A stretch of 64,000 nucleotides of DNA from Usnea hakonensis (GCA_013423325.1 BLJB01000487.1:1-64000); one strand, 5' to 3'; numbered from the stretch's first letter, positions 42,170 to 53,770 are shown. Notes: a model not told the origin generated them from the letters alone. Program-made: numbers and translations.

Positions 42170-43342
42170 TTACAATACACCCTGATACGCTGTGTTCCCC
42201 CCCGTCGCAATTCTGAAATCCACTCCCTTGAGGTACTCAAACCACGAGAAGCCGAGGTAGTTCGGGCAAGCCTGCAAAGCAGCCGTCCCCGTGAGTTGTT
42301 GAAGCCATGCGTGCTTATCCTCCGTGCTGCCCCCATTCTCAGACCCTGTCTCCCCAATGATGAAGGGTATGTCTTTCCAATTCTGGCAAAAGTTTTGATA
42401 CATTGCCGCAAATGTGGTTCCGCCAGCGGGATAAATGTCCATCCCAACAATATCGACAGTGCTTTGTTTTGGGAACCATTCTTCCAGGTCCGTGGCACTT
42501 GCGGCGTAGTTCGGAGACCAATACATGTATACCCCATCAATATCCTGAACTGCAGCGGAAACTACACCCCATGCGGTCGTGAACTCCTGTGCTGACCCCG
42601 TGTAAATATATCCAGCACCCTTGGAATCGTAATAATTCATCTCGTGACCGAAGCGAAGAAAGACCGTGAGACCAGCCGCCGTTAGTTTTTTCATAGCATC
42701 TGCGATAGTAGTAACGGCGGTCGAACCCTCCGTAAATTGACTGAAAGGAGTCCCTTGTGGCATGACCGAAGCGATGAAGATCGGATACGGTTTACCGCCG
42801 CTCGTTGCGTCGGCGATGTTGTCCGTAATCTGAGCTCCGCCATTCCATCCTGACCCACCGGTCTGGCCGTAGTATCCCGCAAAGCAAGGGTTCTTGTTTC
42901 CCACTGCCTTTTCGTCGGCTGCCAGGCTTGCGCCATTGTAGTCGGGTAGCCATCCAAAACCAATACCATTGACACTTTGACAACCAGCAGGTAACGTGAT
43001 CTTGCCCTTCGACCTGGTTGGCCCACTTGTCGTGTTACCGGTGGAGACAGTGCCAGTTGAGATGCGACCAGAGCCTGGAACTCCTGTCTGGCCAGTGCCG
43101 GCACCACCAGTACCGGATGCAGCGTAGCCACCTATGACTGAACTCAATGTTGGGAAAGCTGTCGTTGTTGGGCTTCCCCTTCCTCCTCCGTGAGAATGGT
43201 GTCCTGCCTTCTTATTATACTCTTGATTCTGCCATTTCGACGGATGATTAGTGCTTTGGCGCCCACCTCCACTCTCTGAAGGGTTCGGGCGTGCTGACGA
43301 AAAGGCCGCCAGGGCAAGAATACAGAAGGTGTAGGCTTTCAT
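42170..43342 (-). CDS. Secreted GH26-like endo-beta-1,4-mannanase
   Basis: This is a single exon of 390 aa. MKAYTFCILALAAFSSA is a signal peptide. A Gly/Ser/Thr-rich linker (about 20-115) precedes the catalytic barrel. FLRFGHEMNYYD holds the acid/base glutamate in the GH26 arrangement (HE then N), and FIIGETGSENGG holds the probable nucleophile. No carbohydrate-binding module is seen. Fungal GH26 enzymes cut beta-mannans; some family relatives act on beta-1,3/1,4-glucans, so substrate is inferred. A second mannanase (GH5) lies 2.2 kb away. Confidence 0.75.
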   Translation of the reverse strand: MKAYTFCILALAAFSSARPNPSESGGGRQSTNHPSKWQNQEYNKKAGHHSHGGGRGSPTTTAFPTLSSVIGGYAASGTGGAGTGQTGVPGSGRISTGTVSTGNTTSGPTRSKGKITLPAGCQSVNGIGFGWLPDYNGASLAADEKAVGNKNPCFAGYYGQTGGSGWNGGAQITDNIADATSGGKPYPIFIASVMPQGTPFSQFTEGSTAVTTIADAMKKLTAAGLTVFLRFGHEMNYYDSKGAGYIYTGSAQEFTTAWGVVSAAVQDIDGVYMYWSPNYAASATDLEEWFPKQSTVDIVGMDIYPAGGTTFAAMYQNFCQNWKDIPFIIGETGSENGGSTEDKHAWLQQLTGTAALQACPNYLGFSWFEYLKGVDFRIATGGNTAYQGVL

Positions 43343-45540
43343 TTCGCGAAAGTCTTGTTGATTGTTCGGTGGATGTGAGAATGGGAAACCGAAAGGACGA
43401 CTTGTATGAATGATTTGGAAGTTCCAAAGCGCAAATGAAGACGATGCTGGATGGAAGTGGAAACAGAGGGGAGGTCACAGTCCTTCATATACTCGTAAAG
43501 TAGAGCCACCCACCATGATGATGATATTACATCGGGCATTCGATTTTGGGGTCCGCTTGTTTCGACCCAATCGTCGGCGGCACGAGGAAGGGCCGACGAG
43601 CATCTCTCTGGAGTGAGGAATCGAACAAACAACTTTGCCTCGGGCCATGACGTTGTTGACAGGGGCTCATTGCTGGCGTTCTGCAAGTCTTCGGCGCAAT
43701 GTGAAACAACGGGCACAACATTTGAACATGGCGAAAGGATGCCTCGGATGCTCCTGGAATTTTTGGGGGCCGATCTGGAACTTGATGAACTGCACAATTC
43801 TGTTACCGTAGGTAGAGGTAGATTGGAATGATTCGAATTTCAGTTGCGAGAGGCAGATAGCTCTCATTACCTTGATGCTCTTGCTTTGCAATAAATGCAA
43901 TATTGTTTCATAGCACTTGTAATGGAGACTTGGAAGATTCGAGGGGGTTGGGTTGGATCAAGTTGAATGATTCGTCGTAGGGCGGTTTCAGTCGAGCCTA
44001 GCAGGTTAGCCGGTACCAAGCAGGGCTAAAACAGGACCCTCAATGTTCTACTCGTATTGATGATGCCCTTACGTACTCCATACTCCGACTCGTACCTCTC
44101 ATGTTTTCCCCGTCCCCACCCCCCTCGCCGTCGCAAAGTCTGTGCCATCCATGAATCCTATCTGTGCCCCTCGTTCGATCTCCTTTCTACCTTGCCCCGC
44201 ATTCCACTACAGCTGGGCGTAGCTAGCTGCTCCACGGATTCGTCTGTTTGAAACTTCCTCGCCCCACACCACATGTCAAAGTTGGAAGATATGAGAGGCT
44301 TTGGCCCTCAATTTCGAACGCGCCTCGTCCCTCCATCTCTTTTCATTGTCCACCACGATGGCTGCACAGCTCTGTGAGTCATACGAATATGCTCAGCCAT
44401 CGGTCATACAAGACAAATACAGAAGGCGTGCACAAGGACAATGTTGCAAGGCGATGAGATGCATGGTAGCATTTGCACACGGTGGGTGAGGCATTCTGAG
44501 ATGCAAAGGATGAGACAAGGCAGATAGCTGTGCCTGCAGACACCATAATCCCGTGTTTGGGCGATTTTGTGAGGTGGTCGACCAGGTGTATGAATGGAAG
44601 GACATTGCAAATCTCGTCTTTTTACTGACGCAGGATATAGGGGTATCCAGTAACATTGTCTACCCCATCGCCGACACCGCTCTTGCTCGGTCTCAGAAGC
44701 TGGAGTCTCGATCATGAGTAATTTACTGTTCGGCGCTTGTCCAAATGGCAAGGTTCTGGAGCGAGAAGACTTTTCAATTCGACACCGACCATCAAATTAT
44801 TGCGTCCAAAACCGGACAAAGCTGTCAAATATTTCCACATTGACATGCTCAGGTCTTCTTCAACAACATCTGACCTTCTGTGCTAGCCTGAACCCTCATT
44901 TATGATCAGCGAATGTAAAGGCGGTCTCGCTACGGCGTCGCAAATGATTTGCGCGGCTATGCATAGCATCCCGGCCAGGTACTCTATGATGTTTATATCC
45001 GGGCTAACCTTCTTTCTGATTGGCAAAAAAGATCCGGTCTTTGATCAGTGCCCCCCACATCTCTCCAATCAACCTTCGAGATTCTCTAGCATTTCGGCCA
45101 ATGGCGTTCTCGCCGCCAGCCCAACGATGGCAAACAAGAGTACTTTTCTACTAACGGCATCATTGCACAACCATCTCACTCTTCTGCAGGGGAAGTTCGG
45201 CTCACAATCTCGTTCCGGCAGGCCATACCTGAAAGCTGCACGTCCAGTAATTGCTTAATTTTCACACCTTCCTTTTTCGTAGAGTCCAGGACCACATCTT
45301 TGGTCTTCTCCACAAGCCACCCCGCATTTGGCCGCTGAAAAAGGCATAATGCAACATCTGCCCACCAGACCTTTCATTGGGTTTTTTCTTTTGCTCTCGT
45401 TGGTTCTACATAAGCTTCATCGCTGTTGGCAGACTAGCACAACACAATTTCTTCAATATTTAAACCATGGATCGTCCAAGAACATAGGTGAAAGGTTCCA
45501 AGAAGTTTGACGTTCTTCATCACAAGCAAATTCTGCAGCC
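43343..45540. other. Intergenic region between the two mannanase genes
   Basis: This 2.2-kb region is the divergent promoter space of the GH26-like (-) and GH5 (+) genes. A short ATG-initiated frame followed by a good GTGAGT donor occurs at about 44359-44375, but no downstream exon could be matched. Other open frames are unsupported. Confidence 0.45.
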
Positions 45541-47009
45541 ATGAGATTTTCCAACTTCATTGCGGTGTTTGAATTCTGTATGCTTTTTCAGCTCCATGTG
45601 GTCAATGGCGCTCCAGCTGTGAATAATGCTCAACTCGTCTCATCCACAAAGAAGATTTCAACGACAGCATTAAAGACAACCACTTCAGCCAAGAGTTCAA
45701 CCATTGCGCCACAGTCCACCACCAAAGTCTCATCGACTCTGTCTTCAACCGCGACATATCCAACGCCGACGGTTCCAATTGGTGCCGGTGGAGGCCCTTT
45801 CGCTACCAGACAAGGCAGGCTGTTTCAGATTCAATCGAAGACCCAATATTTCGCTGGTATAGTCTCCCGCGAGATAAAGCAGAGTAACGGGGGTTGACCA
45901 TTCTCAGGAACGAATGCATGGTGGCTTAGCCAGCTCATGAGCAACACTGATGTCTTCAATGTGCTTGCCGATCTCGCGCTCGTAAGTCTTCCGTCGATCC
46001 CAATTCTCCCAAATCCATCTGACAACATGCAGACTCAATTGAAAGTGGCCCGAGTGTGGGGCTTCAGCGAAACCAATAACGCCGCCACTGCATCTGGCGT
46101 GTACTTTCAAGTCCTGAACTCCAGCGGGCAGTACTTCAATTTTGACTCAAACACCGGTAGGGCTGAGCACCCAAGATTGTAACAAGCACGATTAATAGTC
46201 CCAAAGGGATTCCCAGGCTCGACTACGTAGTCTCAACCGCAGAAGCCAAAGGCGTGAAACTGGTCCTTCCCCTCGCCAATAACTGGGGCGACCTAGGCGG
46301 GAAACCGGCCTACACCGCCGCCTTCGGAGGCAACGACACCTCCTGGTACACGGACGCGAGATCCCAAGCCGCCTACAAGAACTACATCAACCTAATCGTC
46401 AACCGCTACAAAAACTCCGCCGCCATCTTCGCCTGGGAACTATGCAACGAGCCGCGCTGCTCCGGCTGCTCCACCACCGTCATCACCAACTGGGCCACCA
46501 GCATCAGCGCCTACATCAAATCTTTGGATCCGCAACACATGGTCGCGCTAGGCGACGAAGGATGGATGACGGCCCCCGTGGGGGACGGCTCCTACGCCTA
46601 CTCGGGCTACGAAGGCGTCGATTTCGTCAAGAACCTCGCCATCCCCTCCCTCGACTACGGCACCTTCCACCTGTACCCGCAATCCTGGGGCTACAATTAC
46701 ACCTGGGGCAACGAGTGGATCCAGCAGCACGACGCCGCGGGCAAAGCGGCCGGGAAGCCCGTCGTGTTTGAAGAATACGGCTCCACGGACCCGACGAATA
46801 AAAGCATCGTCATGGAACCGTGGCAGCAGACGACGCTGCTGGACACGAGCGTGGCGTACGATTCGTTTTGGCAGTTTGCGACGACGCTGTCGATTAACCC
46901 GTTTGATAATTATGCGATTTATTATAATACGACGGCGGGGAGCGATTATGAGGTTTTGGCGTATCAGCATGCGGCGGCTATGTTGGCGAAGACGCCTACT
47001 GCGACGTAG
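45541..47009 (+). CDS. Secreted endo-beta-1,4-mannanase, GH5 (subfamily 7-like)
   Basis: Exons 45541-45856, 45908-45981, 46033-46156 and 46207-47009 give 438 aa. A signal peptide (about 1-23) is followed by a Ser/Thr-rich linker (about 35-80) and the GH5 barrel, which opens at KTQYFAGTNAWWL. The acid/base glutamate is in ELCNEPRCSGC and the nucleophile in VVFEEYGSTD. LVLPLANNWGDLGG is typical of fungal mannanases. A linker normally joins an N-terminal CBM1; here no CBM1 cysteines are present. The enzyme should hydrolyse plant mannan backbones outside the cell. Confidence 0.9.
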
Positions 47010-47309
47010 TGATGATGCGTTGCGGGGGAAGGGGAAGCTTGGGGCTTTGTAGATATTTAATGATTAATATATATTTATTTCAACGATGGAAAGGTTATTA
47101 TTGATGATATGCCAAGCTGCCGGTCATTCCAATTCACTTTTTGGCTATGTAGAACAGAACACCTTTATATAAAGACAAGGCTTTAAGTACGATCCAAGCG
47201 ATGACGATGCTCTCAACATAAAAGCGGTCTCGACTCGATGAATCTATGAGTGGAGGCAGTCGAGCTCCCATCGTTTCTCAAGCCGGCCGCCAGTGAAAGC
47301 CACGTACAC
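47010..47309. other. Convergent 3' intergenic region
   Basis: This is an AT-richer 3' end region between the GH5 gene (+) and the aldo-keto reductase (-). No gene was seen. Confidence 0.45.
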
Positions 47310-48488
47310 TCATATAATGAGGCCCCGACTTCCCTCAACAGCGCTCCAAAGATTCTCCGCTATCTTCACTACATCTCCCGGCAACGGCCCCTTGGCAATC
47401 ATCAAGACCGTCTCCCGAATCTGCACCGTCTTGCTCGCACCAAGGACAATCCCATCCCCATCCCTCAATTCCGAATGATGCGCCAGCCAGCGAACCGCGA
47501 CTTCGATCGACGTCAGATTGTGCGCCTTTACGGCCGCATCGAACGAGCGCATTGCGGATCGCAGGTCCTCTGCCCCGAAGAGCTTTTGCGCAAATTGGCC
47601 CAACGGGTGATCGTCTCCGAAGCGGGTGCCCGCGTGATCGTTGTTGACGAGCTTTCCAGTCAAGAAGCCCGCCGCGAGAGGCCTGATTGAGTCGATGTCA
47701 GCTGTGAGCACGAGTCTTTCGCCGCGGCGCTTGAAGGATCGTGGCTGGATTAGCGAGACGGCGAGGTCTCACCTACCTAAAGGCGTTGTAGGCCATATCG
47801 TGGGCGCGGAGAATGGGCAGGAGGTTGGTCTCCATGCCGCGCGTTACGAGATTGTAGTCGCCTTGGTAGCAGCTTGGTTTCTGTAGACCTGTTGCCTCGC
47901 ATAGACGGAGCATCTGTTCGAGCATTTCTGGGGGTACGTTGGATACCCCCCACTGGCAGGTTTGGCTTGTCAGACGATGCGAGCAATATGTTAGTCGAAC
48001 CTACAGTTTGACAGCGACCTTGTTTGATTTGTTGATTGAAGGCCTTGATCTGCTCTTCAAGTGGTGTGGAAGGGTCAGATCTGTGCACATAGAGGGTATT
48101 CACCTAGATTTAGCATTGGTCAAAGAGGACTCTCTCAAGATGAGTTGAACATCAGGCTCGGCTCTACCCCGTCGAATTTCTGCAGGCGCTGCAAACTTGC
48201 ATGCGACGACTTCTCTACGGCCTCGCTCGTCAAGGTTCCACTGCCATCTGACTGTGTGTCGAAATATACCTTGGTGTCGATGGTGAAGCTTCCGCTGAGC
48301 TCTTTTGTCTCGCCGATCAGCTCCTCTGCTCTTCCGGGCTTATTCGGCGGATAACGAGCGCCTGTATCGAGACGATGGATGCCCAAATCTTGAAGATTCT
48401 TGAGAAGATTTTGGACTGATGAAGGATGCTGGAATTCAGACAAGTCCATGCCAAAGCAAGCGGTGCCGAAGATGAGATGAGGAGCCAT
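47310..48488 (-). CDS. Aldo-keto reductase (AKR7-like)
   Basis: Exons on the minus strand are 48488-48168, 48103-48005, 47952-47777 and 47682-47310, giving 322 aa. The catalytic tetrad is visible: Asp in HRLDTGARY, Tyr in the same segment, Lys in IDTKVYFD and His in LYVHRSDP. The cofactor region includes WGVSNVPP, PLAAGFLTGK and IVLGASKT. It should reduce aldehydes or ketones with NADPH in the cytosol. The AKR7 group includes aflatoxin-aldehyde reductases; the natural substrate here is unknown. All introns carry standard GT-AG ends. Confidence 0.88.
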
Positions 48489-49092
48489 TGTACTATTGAA
48501 AATGAGACTTGAGTCTTTGGAGATTGTCTCTCCAACGAAGCTCGGCAGTAGTAATGAGATATCCGACTAGCAGGGATTTAACGGATAGTCAAAGGGAAGT
48601 AGAGTAGAGTATGTTGTATGGTAGGTAAGGTGGTAAGGTATGTAAACACCCTTTCCCAAGACTGTAAGAGATCCCAAAATACTTACGATGATACTAATAC
48701 CTTGGTTGATACTCATATTGCTATATGTACGATCAGAAACAAAGTGCTGTATGGTGATCAGGATTTGGATTGCGCTTTAGAAGAGTGAATGGTTTGCTAA
48801 AGTGATTCAGCCGGATACTATTATAGTACAGTTTTGGAAAAGAGTTTAGCGCCTTGATCCTTGTCGCGCTGGCCAAGACCCGCGTCATTCTCGAATGAGT
48901 GAATGGCTGGCTGCGTCCCTCCGAATTAAAAGGCCCATTATTGCTTCTCTACGCTCAACCACCATATCCTTCTTTCTCTATCACACAACCCACACTCTAC
49001 AGAATTGGAGCTATCCAACTCTAAAAATCTCCATCACTTTTTCCACAATCTTCACTCATAATACTGCGAATTCCCCCAGCGTTCCACGCTTC
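48489..49092. other. Divergent promoter of AKR and Sds3 genes
   Basis: This contains the shared promoter. An in-frame upstream ATG at 48895 would add 66 unconserved residues to Sds3; I treat that as leader. Short TAGAGTA/GTATGT-like repeats occur at 48600-48660. Confidence 0.45.
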
Positions 49093-50731
49093 ATGGCCGC
49101 CTACTCGCCTTCACCGCACATTACAAATCTAGCAGTAGCTGGTACCGCCTCTCGATTCAACCGTCACTCACCATCCCCAACTTTACCGCAACCTCTTTCC
49201 AAACGAGACAAGAAGCGAAATGTCATGGAAAACCGCCTGGCGGAAATCAGCAGCTCTTTCGCCGAGAATCGCGACCACATTTACCGCAAGCAGCTGCAGG
49301 CCTTGCAGGCAGACATGAACTACATTCAAGCTGCACGTCTGTATGATAATGTGCCGTTGGATGAAGTTGGAGACGAAGGACAGGAAGAAGCCACTACAAG
49401 CGCTGCTGCCAGTGCAGCCGGCAGTTTTCAAAACGCTCACCAAGCGCATCTGCCAAACCATAGGAGGCTCGAACCTTCCCACAGGACTGGGCCACGGACT
49501 GCTGAATTCATTCAAGAGGTCAACGATGCGATGGAGCAGAGGGACGCCGATTTGACTACGATCGTGGTATGCAAAAATTCGCACTCCCTCCCAAGCCCCA
49601 CTTGTACACTTATTACACCATATTTCTCAAGCGCCCAAATTGATCCCAAACTGTTCATAGTATCGCCACAACTTTCGTATCCGAGAAGTCCAGAAAGACA
49701 ACATGTACAACGTGGAGGTCGCTCTCAAAGAGCACCGGCTCTTGACTGAGAACCTGCGCCAGCGTCTGATCCATGGGGTCAATCAGAAGAGATCAGCATT
49801 GCTCAAAGAGAAGGAAAAGCTCGATATTGCTGACACCAATGCGTTGCTGTTCCACCCAAATCAGTTCAGCATCAACAACTCGGCAAGCCCGGGTGGCCCG
49901 CAGAGCAACCGCAAGACGCGCCATGCCCGTCATCGCCTTGAAGCCGAGGAACTCGAGTCTGTTGGCGGAGTGAACAACAAGCGAAGGCGCAAAGCGCTTG
50001 TGGACATTGAGAACGGTTCTCCTGGACCTGCAGGACGTGATACAGAGCCCACCAATCCACTCAAGGAAGCCAATGCAAGACTTGAGGCTCACCAAGTCTC
50101 TGCTGCCCTCTACTCTATTGACCGCCTTTTCTCGGCTCGGGAGCTGGATTTGAACCTCCAACAGGCTTGCTACGATGTCATTGCCGAACAAAGCGCCAAG
50201 CGCCGGAGGCTTAATGCCGACAGCCAGACTAATGGGGCTTCCATGGATCCATTCGCTCCGGCCATGAGCGAATCAGACGATGGTCTTCCCCAGCCTGACT
50301 TTGGCGCAGACGGTGAAGCGGAGGAGGTCCCAGCCGCAGCGGTGATGATGGAGCGCACCAACACTCAGACCTCAACCCAATTTCACACCACCCGATCTAC
50401 CCGCAAGACCAATCTCAGCAATAGCCATTCTGCGCGTGAGCATCTCGGCGAACTTGCAGGTCGTGAAGCTGCAGTCCCCTGCATTGGAGCATATTCAAAA
50501 GAGAAGAAGCGTGAGGAAGAATACCAGCGTGCGCCGCCGTTGAGCGAGCTGGACGCGGAGTCAGACATGGCTTTGTACGAAGCAGCCATGAAGGATGATG
50601 ACGCCACTAGGTTAGCAAACGAAAAGTTACTGGAAGAGGTGGTTGAAGACCTGGAGGATCACGTTAGTACGCCAGTGGTGGATGAGACAAACTCTTTTTG
50701 TCGGTCTGACATCGCCGCTGAGATTGTGTAA
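49093..50731 (+). CDS. SDS3: Sds3-like subunit of the Rpd3L histone deacetylase complex
   Basis: Exons 49093-49566 and 49661-50731 give 514 aa. The Sds3 core runs from RNVMENRLAEISSSFAENRD through a coiled-coil segment (YRKQLQALQADMNYIQAARL) and resumes after an insertion at TAEFIQEVNDAMEQRDADL. The intron sits inside the conserved segment and the second exon restores YRHNFRIREVQKDN, then YNVEVALKEHRLLTENL. A basic KRRRK tract fits nuclear import. Sds3 holds the deacetylase Rpd3 with Sin3 and is needed for repression. The C-terminal third is acidic and poorly conserved. Confidence 0.83.
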
Positions 50732-51103
50732 ATGTGGTCAAAAAAAAATACCCGTCACATAATGGTACACAATTGCGATTACTACTTATGTTAATAGTTG
50801 CATTTGGTTGAAGGTTTTCGACTGAGGCGAATATTGCAGCATTAAAGACCATCTTACTGGAATTGCGTGGCTAGGAGTATTTTGCGGATTTCTGGAGGAT
50901 TCTTGGAGAATAAGGCGTTTCATTGCTATGATACCCATCACTGTACCTATGTGATGTCTTGCGCTCCATTTCAGCCAGGCTGTACTCTGTAGATACCAAT
51001 ACAATCATTGCAATTGTCATTTCTGCGGTTCGACTAACCATCATGCCAGGACATTATTCATCGTAGTATCGCACAAAGCGCAAACCTTCCCATGACTCCC
51101 CTC
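50732..51103. other. Convergent 3' intergenic region
   Basis: This is the 3' space of the Sds3 (+) and PIG-H (-) genes. An A tract follows the Sds3 stop. No gene was seen. Confidence 0.45.
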
Positions 51104-51908
51104 TTATCCCTTCGGCTCATACAAGCACTCCCTCGCCCCCCTCCACACCTCCTCCACAATCGCCCTACCAGGTAAAAGATTCTACCATCCCGAAACACAT
51201 CATCAGCTTCCAATCTTTTCAATCCACAACCGGCATAATCTAAACAGATGGCCCACTCCCCCCCATTTCCCCCAACCCAACAAAAGAAAAACAGCCATTG
51301 AACTCACCGGAAAAACCACCACCACATCCCCCTCCCCCTCTACCACTACCGCCAGGTAAAACCTCACTTCAAACCCCCTGAACGCCTCATGGATGAAGAT
51401 GTCACGGATCTGCGAGGTGGGGATGAAGCGGGTGTTGCTAGGGAGGAGGTAGGAGGAGGAGAGGGTGGAAGTTTGGATGCCGAGGGTGCGGAGGGTGAGG
51501 AGGGATTCTTCTGCGCAATCAAACCAACCGGCACCATTAGCTGAACTGTAACCTTAATAATCGAAACAGGAAGAGAAAGAATAGGGGGATAAGGTCGACT
51601 GAGGTACCAGTATGGAATCTCCGAAAAACGAGAAACAGACTCGTCAGAGCCAACGGCGCGATTTGCAGCCAGGAGAATGCCGCTAGGTACGCGGATAGCG
51701 GGGTAAGGAGTGGGAAAGGAGGGTTGTTGAAGAATTTAGCACCCAGGGCTGTTATTGTTGCAAAGCCGAGCAGGATGCGGAGGAGGAGGATGCAATGGTG
51801 GAGGAGTTGAGAGGGGAAGGTTTGGCGGGGAGAGGCGGTGGAGACGGTGTAGGAGACTGTCGAGGGGGAGGGGCGGAAGGTGGTTAGGTGAGGGCGTGTT
51901 GATAGCAT
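51104..51908 (-). CDS. GPI15: PIG-H/Gpi15 subunit of GPI-GlcNAc transferase
   Basis: Exons on the minus strand are 51908-51608, 51510-51308 and 51181-51104, for 193 aa. A hydrophobic hairpin (about 35-95) is followed by the conserved cytosolic PIG-H domain: EESLLTLRTLGIQT, SNTRFIPTSQIRDIFIHEAF and VRFYLAVVV, ending LLPGRAIVEEVWRGAR. Exon phases agree throughout. The protein belongs to the ER complex that adds GlcNAc to phosphatidylinositol, the first step of GPI-anchor synthesis. The exons are unusually C/G-skewed. Confidence 0.85.
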
Positions 51909-52133
51909 AGATGGAGATTACATTGTTGGTTGAAATGGGGCTCCAGAGGCTTCTTGTCCGCGGGCAGAAATGGAGAGGGCCCATTTGATAGGGCTGAGAT
52001 CAGGAACAGGACTAGCGCCGGCGCCGACAATCGCCGGTAATTTTGCGTACCTACGTAATTTTGGAGTTCTTCAAACGCCAGCATACGTGCGTACCCCCTC
52101 CCTCATCACCAAACCCTCTGTCTTACCCAAACC

Positions 52134-53023
52134 ATGCCACCCTCACGATCCCACTCTCGCTCACCCTCCCCTTACTCCCGCAGAATGGCCTTCTCCAACC
52201 CCCGCGAAGACCGTCCAAGAAGCCGCTCCCCGCCTCGAAGATCCGCAAACTCCCCCTCACCTCCGCGCAGAGATCGCTCCAGAAGCCGATCCCCGAGACG
52301 GAGACATGATGAAAGGCCGAGAAAGTCGGGCGGTGGGTTCAAATGGAAGGAGAAGCCGAGGTACGACGATGATGACCGGGATAGGAGGGACGATAGGAGA
52401 TTGGAAAGAGGATACCGAGAACAAGGCAGAGAGAGGGAGAGGGAGAGGGAGAGGCCGCGGCAAAGATCGCCAGATCGTAGGGACGTTGGTAGGAAGAACG
52501 ACCGGGATAACGATGCAGAAACCAAGTTTGGACGAGGGCGGGACATTGCCGATAAATTCGGCGCCCCGGACTCCAAAGCCGTCAAAGATGGAGAAAACCA
52601 ATCCGACAAGTCCAAGAAAGAGAAGAAGCCCGCGCCAGCGCCAACGGGAGAGCCTATGATAATAGTCAACGTCAATGATCGCCTTGGTACGAAAGCTAGC
52701 ATCCCGTGCATGGCTAGTGATCCTATAAGTATGTATATATCTCCCCCCAACCAACCAACCGTCATGTGAGTTGGTGGGAAGAGTGAGCAGAGGCTTACAG
52801 GTTGGGTATGCATAGGATTATTTAAAGCGGTAGTTGCGGCGAGGATTGGGAGACAGCCGCACGAGATTATGCTGAAGAGGCAGGGAGAAAGACCGTTTAA
52901 GGATCAGCTTACGCTGGAGGATTATGGGGTTAGTAATGGGGTGCAGTTGGATCTGTGAGTTTTAGACCTGCTTTCTAGGATGGCCTGCTGACTGTTTTTA
53001 GGGAGGTTGATACGGGCGATTGA
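52134..53023 (+). CDS. HUB1: RS-rich protein with C-terminal Hub1 ubiquitin-like domain
   Basis: Exons 52134-52728, 52816-52954 and 53002-53023 give 251 aa. Residues 1-165 are Arg/Ser/Asp-rich with many RSRSP/RSPP units, like SR splicing factors. Residues about 173-251 form a Hub1/UBL5-like fold, starting MIIVNVNDRLGTK and continuing through ARIGRQPHEIMLKRQG and GVSNGVQLDLEVD. Stand-alone Hub1 has about 73 residues, binds spliceosomal proteins non-covalently and ends in a double Tyr; here the tail is DTGD. A role in pre-mRNA splicing is inferred. Splice sites are standard. It is head-to-head with PIG-H, 225 bp apart. Confidence 0.83.
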
Positions 53024-53485
53024 AAAAGGTATGATGGAAAGTTTGGGTCTGTCCCCGCATTTAGGACTTATGCGATTTGGCGCTGTGGAATCATTAGAGG
53101 GAAGATACCTAGGGTTGAGGACGCTCGAAGATCGTGACGCCTTGAAGGGGAGGGATAGTGAAATGGATAGGCATGAATGGCGTTTGTCTCCCCATCTCCA
53201 GTATTGACGAATGCCATCACAGCACCGAAAAGCAAATTAGTCCGTTCAGTCTTACGAGTCGAAGAACCCATTGCAGAACGCTCGCCACTATTAACAAGAA
53301 CCCACCACGGGACGACTCTTACACAGCTTGCCATCCGACCAACCCGTCAGTCTCCCACCACAGTACGAACCCCCACAGCTTACCCACTACCCACCACACC
53401 GCCCAATTCCACTCCACCCCGCTCCCTCCCAGCTCCCGCAATCGACCCACCCACTTCCCTCCGCCTTCCATCACGCCACCAACGA
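53024..53485. other. Intergenic region downstream of the Hub1 fusion
   Basis: This ends in a CA/CCA-rich stretch (53340-53480). A plus-strand frame from 53177 runs across into the opposite-strand candidate gene but has no recognisable content. Confidence 0.4.
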
Positions 53486-53770
53486 CTAATCCCCCCTCAC
53501 TTCTCGCGTTCCATCACATTCATAATGCGTCGTAGGGTCGCTCGTCAAAGCCACAACGCAGAAATCGCATCCCAACTGCTCGCAAAAAGCGTGCGCATCG
53601 GGACCAGGACAGACGATCGCGCCGCAATGCCTATCCGCGGCGAGGCCTTGTGGGGTCGTGAGGATGGGGGAGGTGGGCGCGGATGGGCGAGTGAGGAGGA
53701 GTGCGGACATTGTGAGGGGTGATATTGTGGAGAGTGTGAGGAGGATGGAGGCGTAGGAGTGATGATGCAT
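53486..53770 (-). CDS. Small cysteine-rich secreted protein candidate
   Basis: This is an open frame of 94 aa. A hydrophobic N-terminus (about residues 5-28) looks like a signal peptide. The mature part has six cysteines in about 40 residues, spaced as C-x4-C, C-x4-C-x2-C and a final C (HCGAIVCPGP, then FCEQLGCDFC). Six-cysteine small secreted proteins are common in fungi as effectors or surface proteins. I do not recognise a family. The opposite strand is also open, so coding status is uncertain. Confidence 0.4.
   Translation of the reverse strand: MHHHSYASILLTLSTISPLTMSALLLTRPSAPTSPILTTPQGLAADRHCGAIVCPGPDAHAFCEQLGCDFCVVALTSDPTTHYECDGTREVRGD

Noticed and set aside
43339..43797. A 152-aa minus-strand frame upstream of the GH26-like gene
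   Set aside because: It begins at TTG, not ATG, lies over the gene's promoter and start, and has no recognisable domain.
44359..45258. A short ATG exon with a GTGAGT donor, and later plus-strand frames
   Set aside because: No downstream exon could be joined to give a recognisable protein; left as intergenic.
48895..49092. 66-residue N-terminal extension of the Sds3 protein
   Set aside because: It is in frame but not conserved; the family-like start is MAAYSPSPH at 49093 and the extension looks like leader sequence.
52172..52813. Long minus-strand frames opposite the RS domain of the Hub1 fusion
   Set aside because: Arg/Ser codon repeats leave the opposite strand open; the plus strand carries the conserved Hub1 exons.
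53177..53722. 181-aa plus-strand frame opposite the Cys-rich candidate
   Set aside because: Its translation is Pro/Thr-rich low complexity without domain; kept only as a reason for low confidence in the opposite gene.
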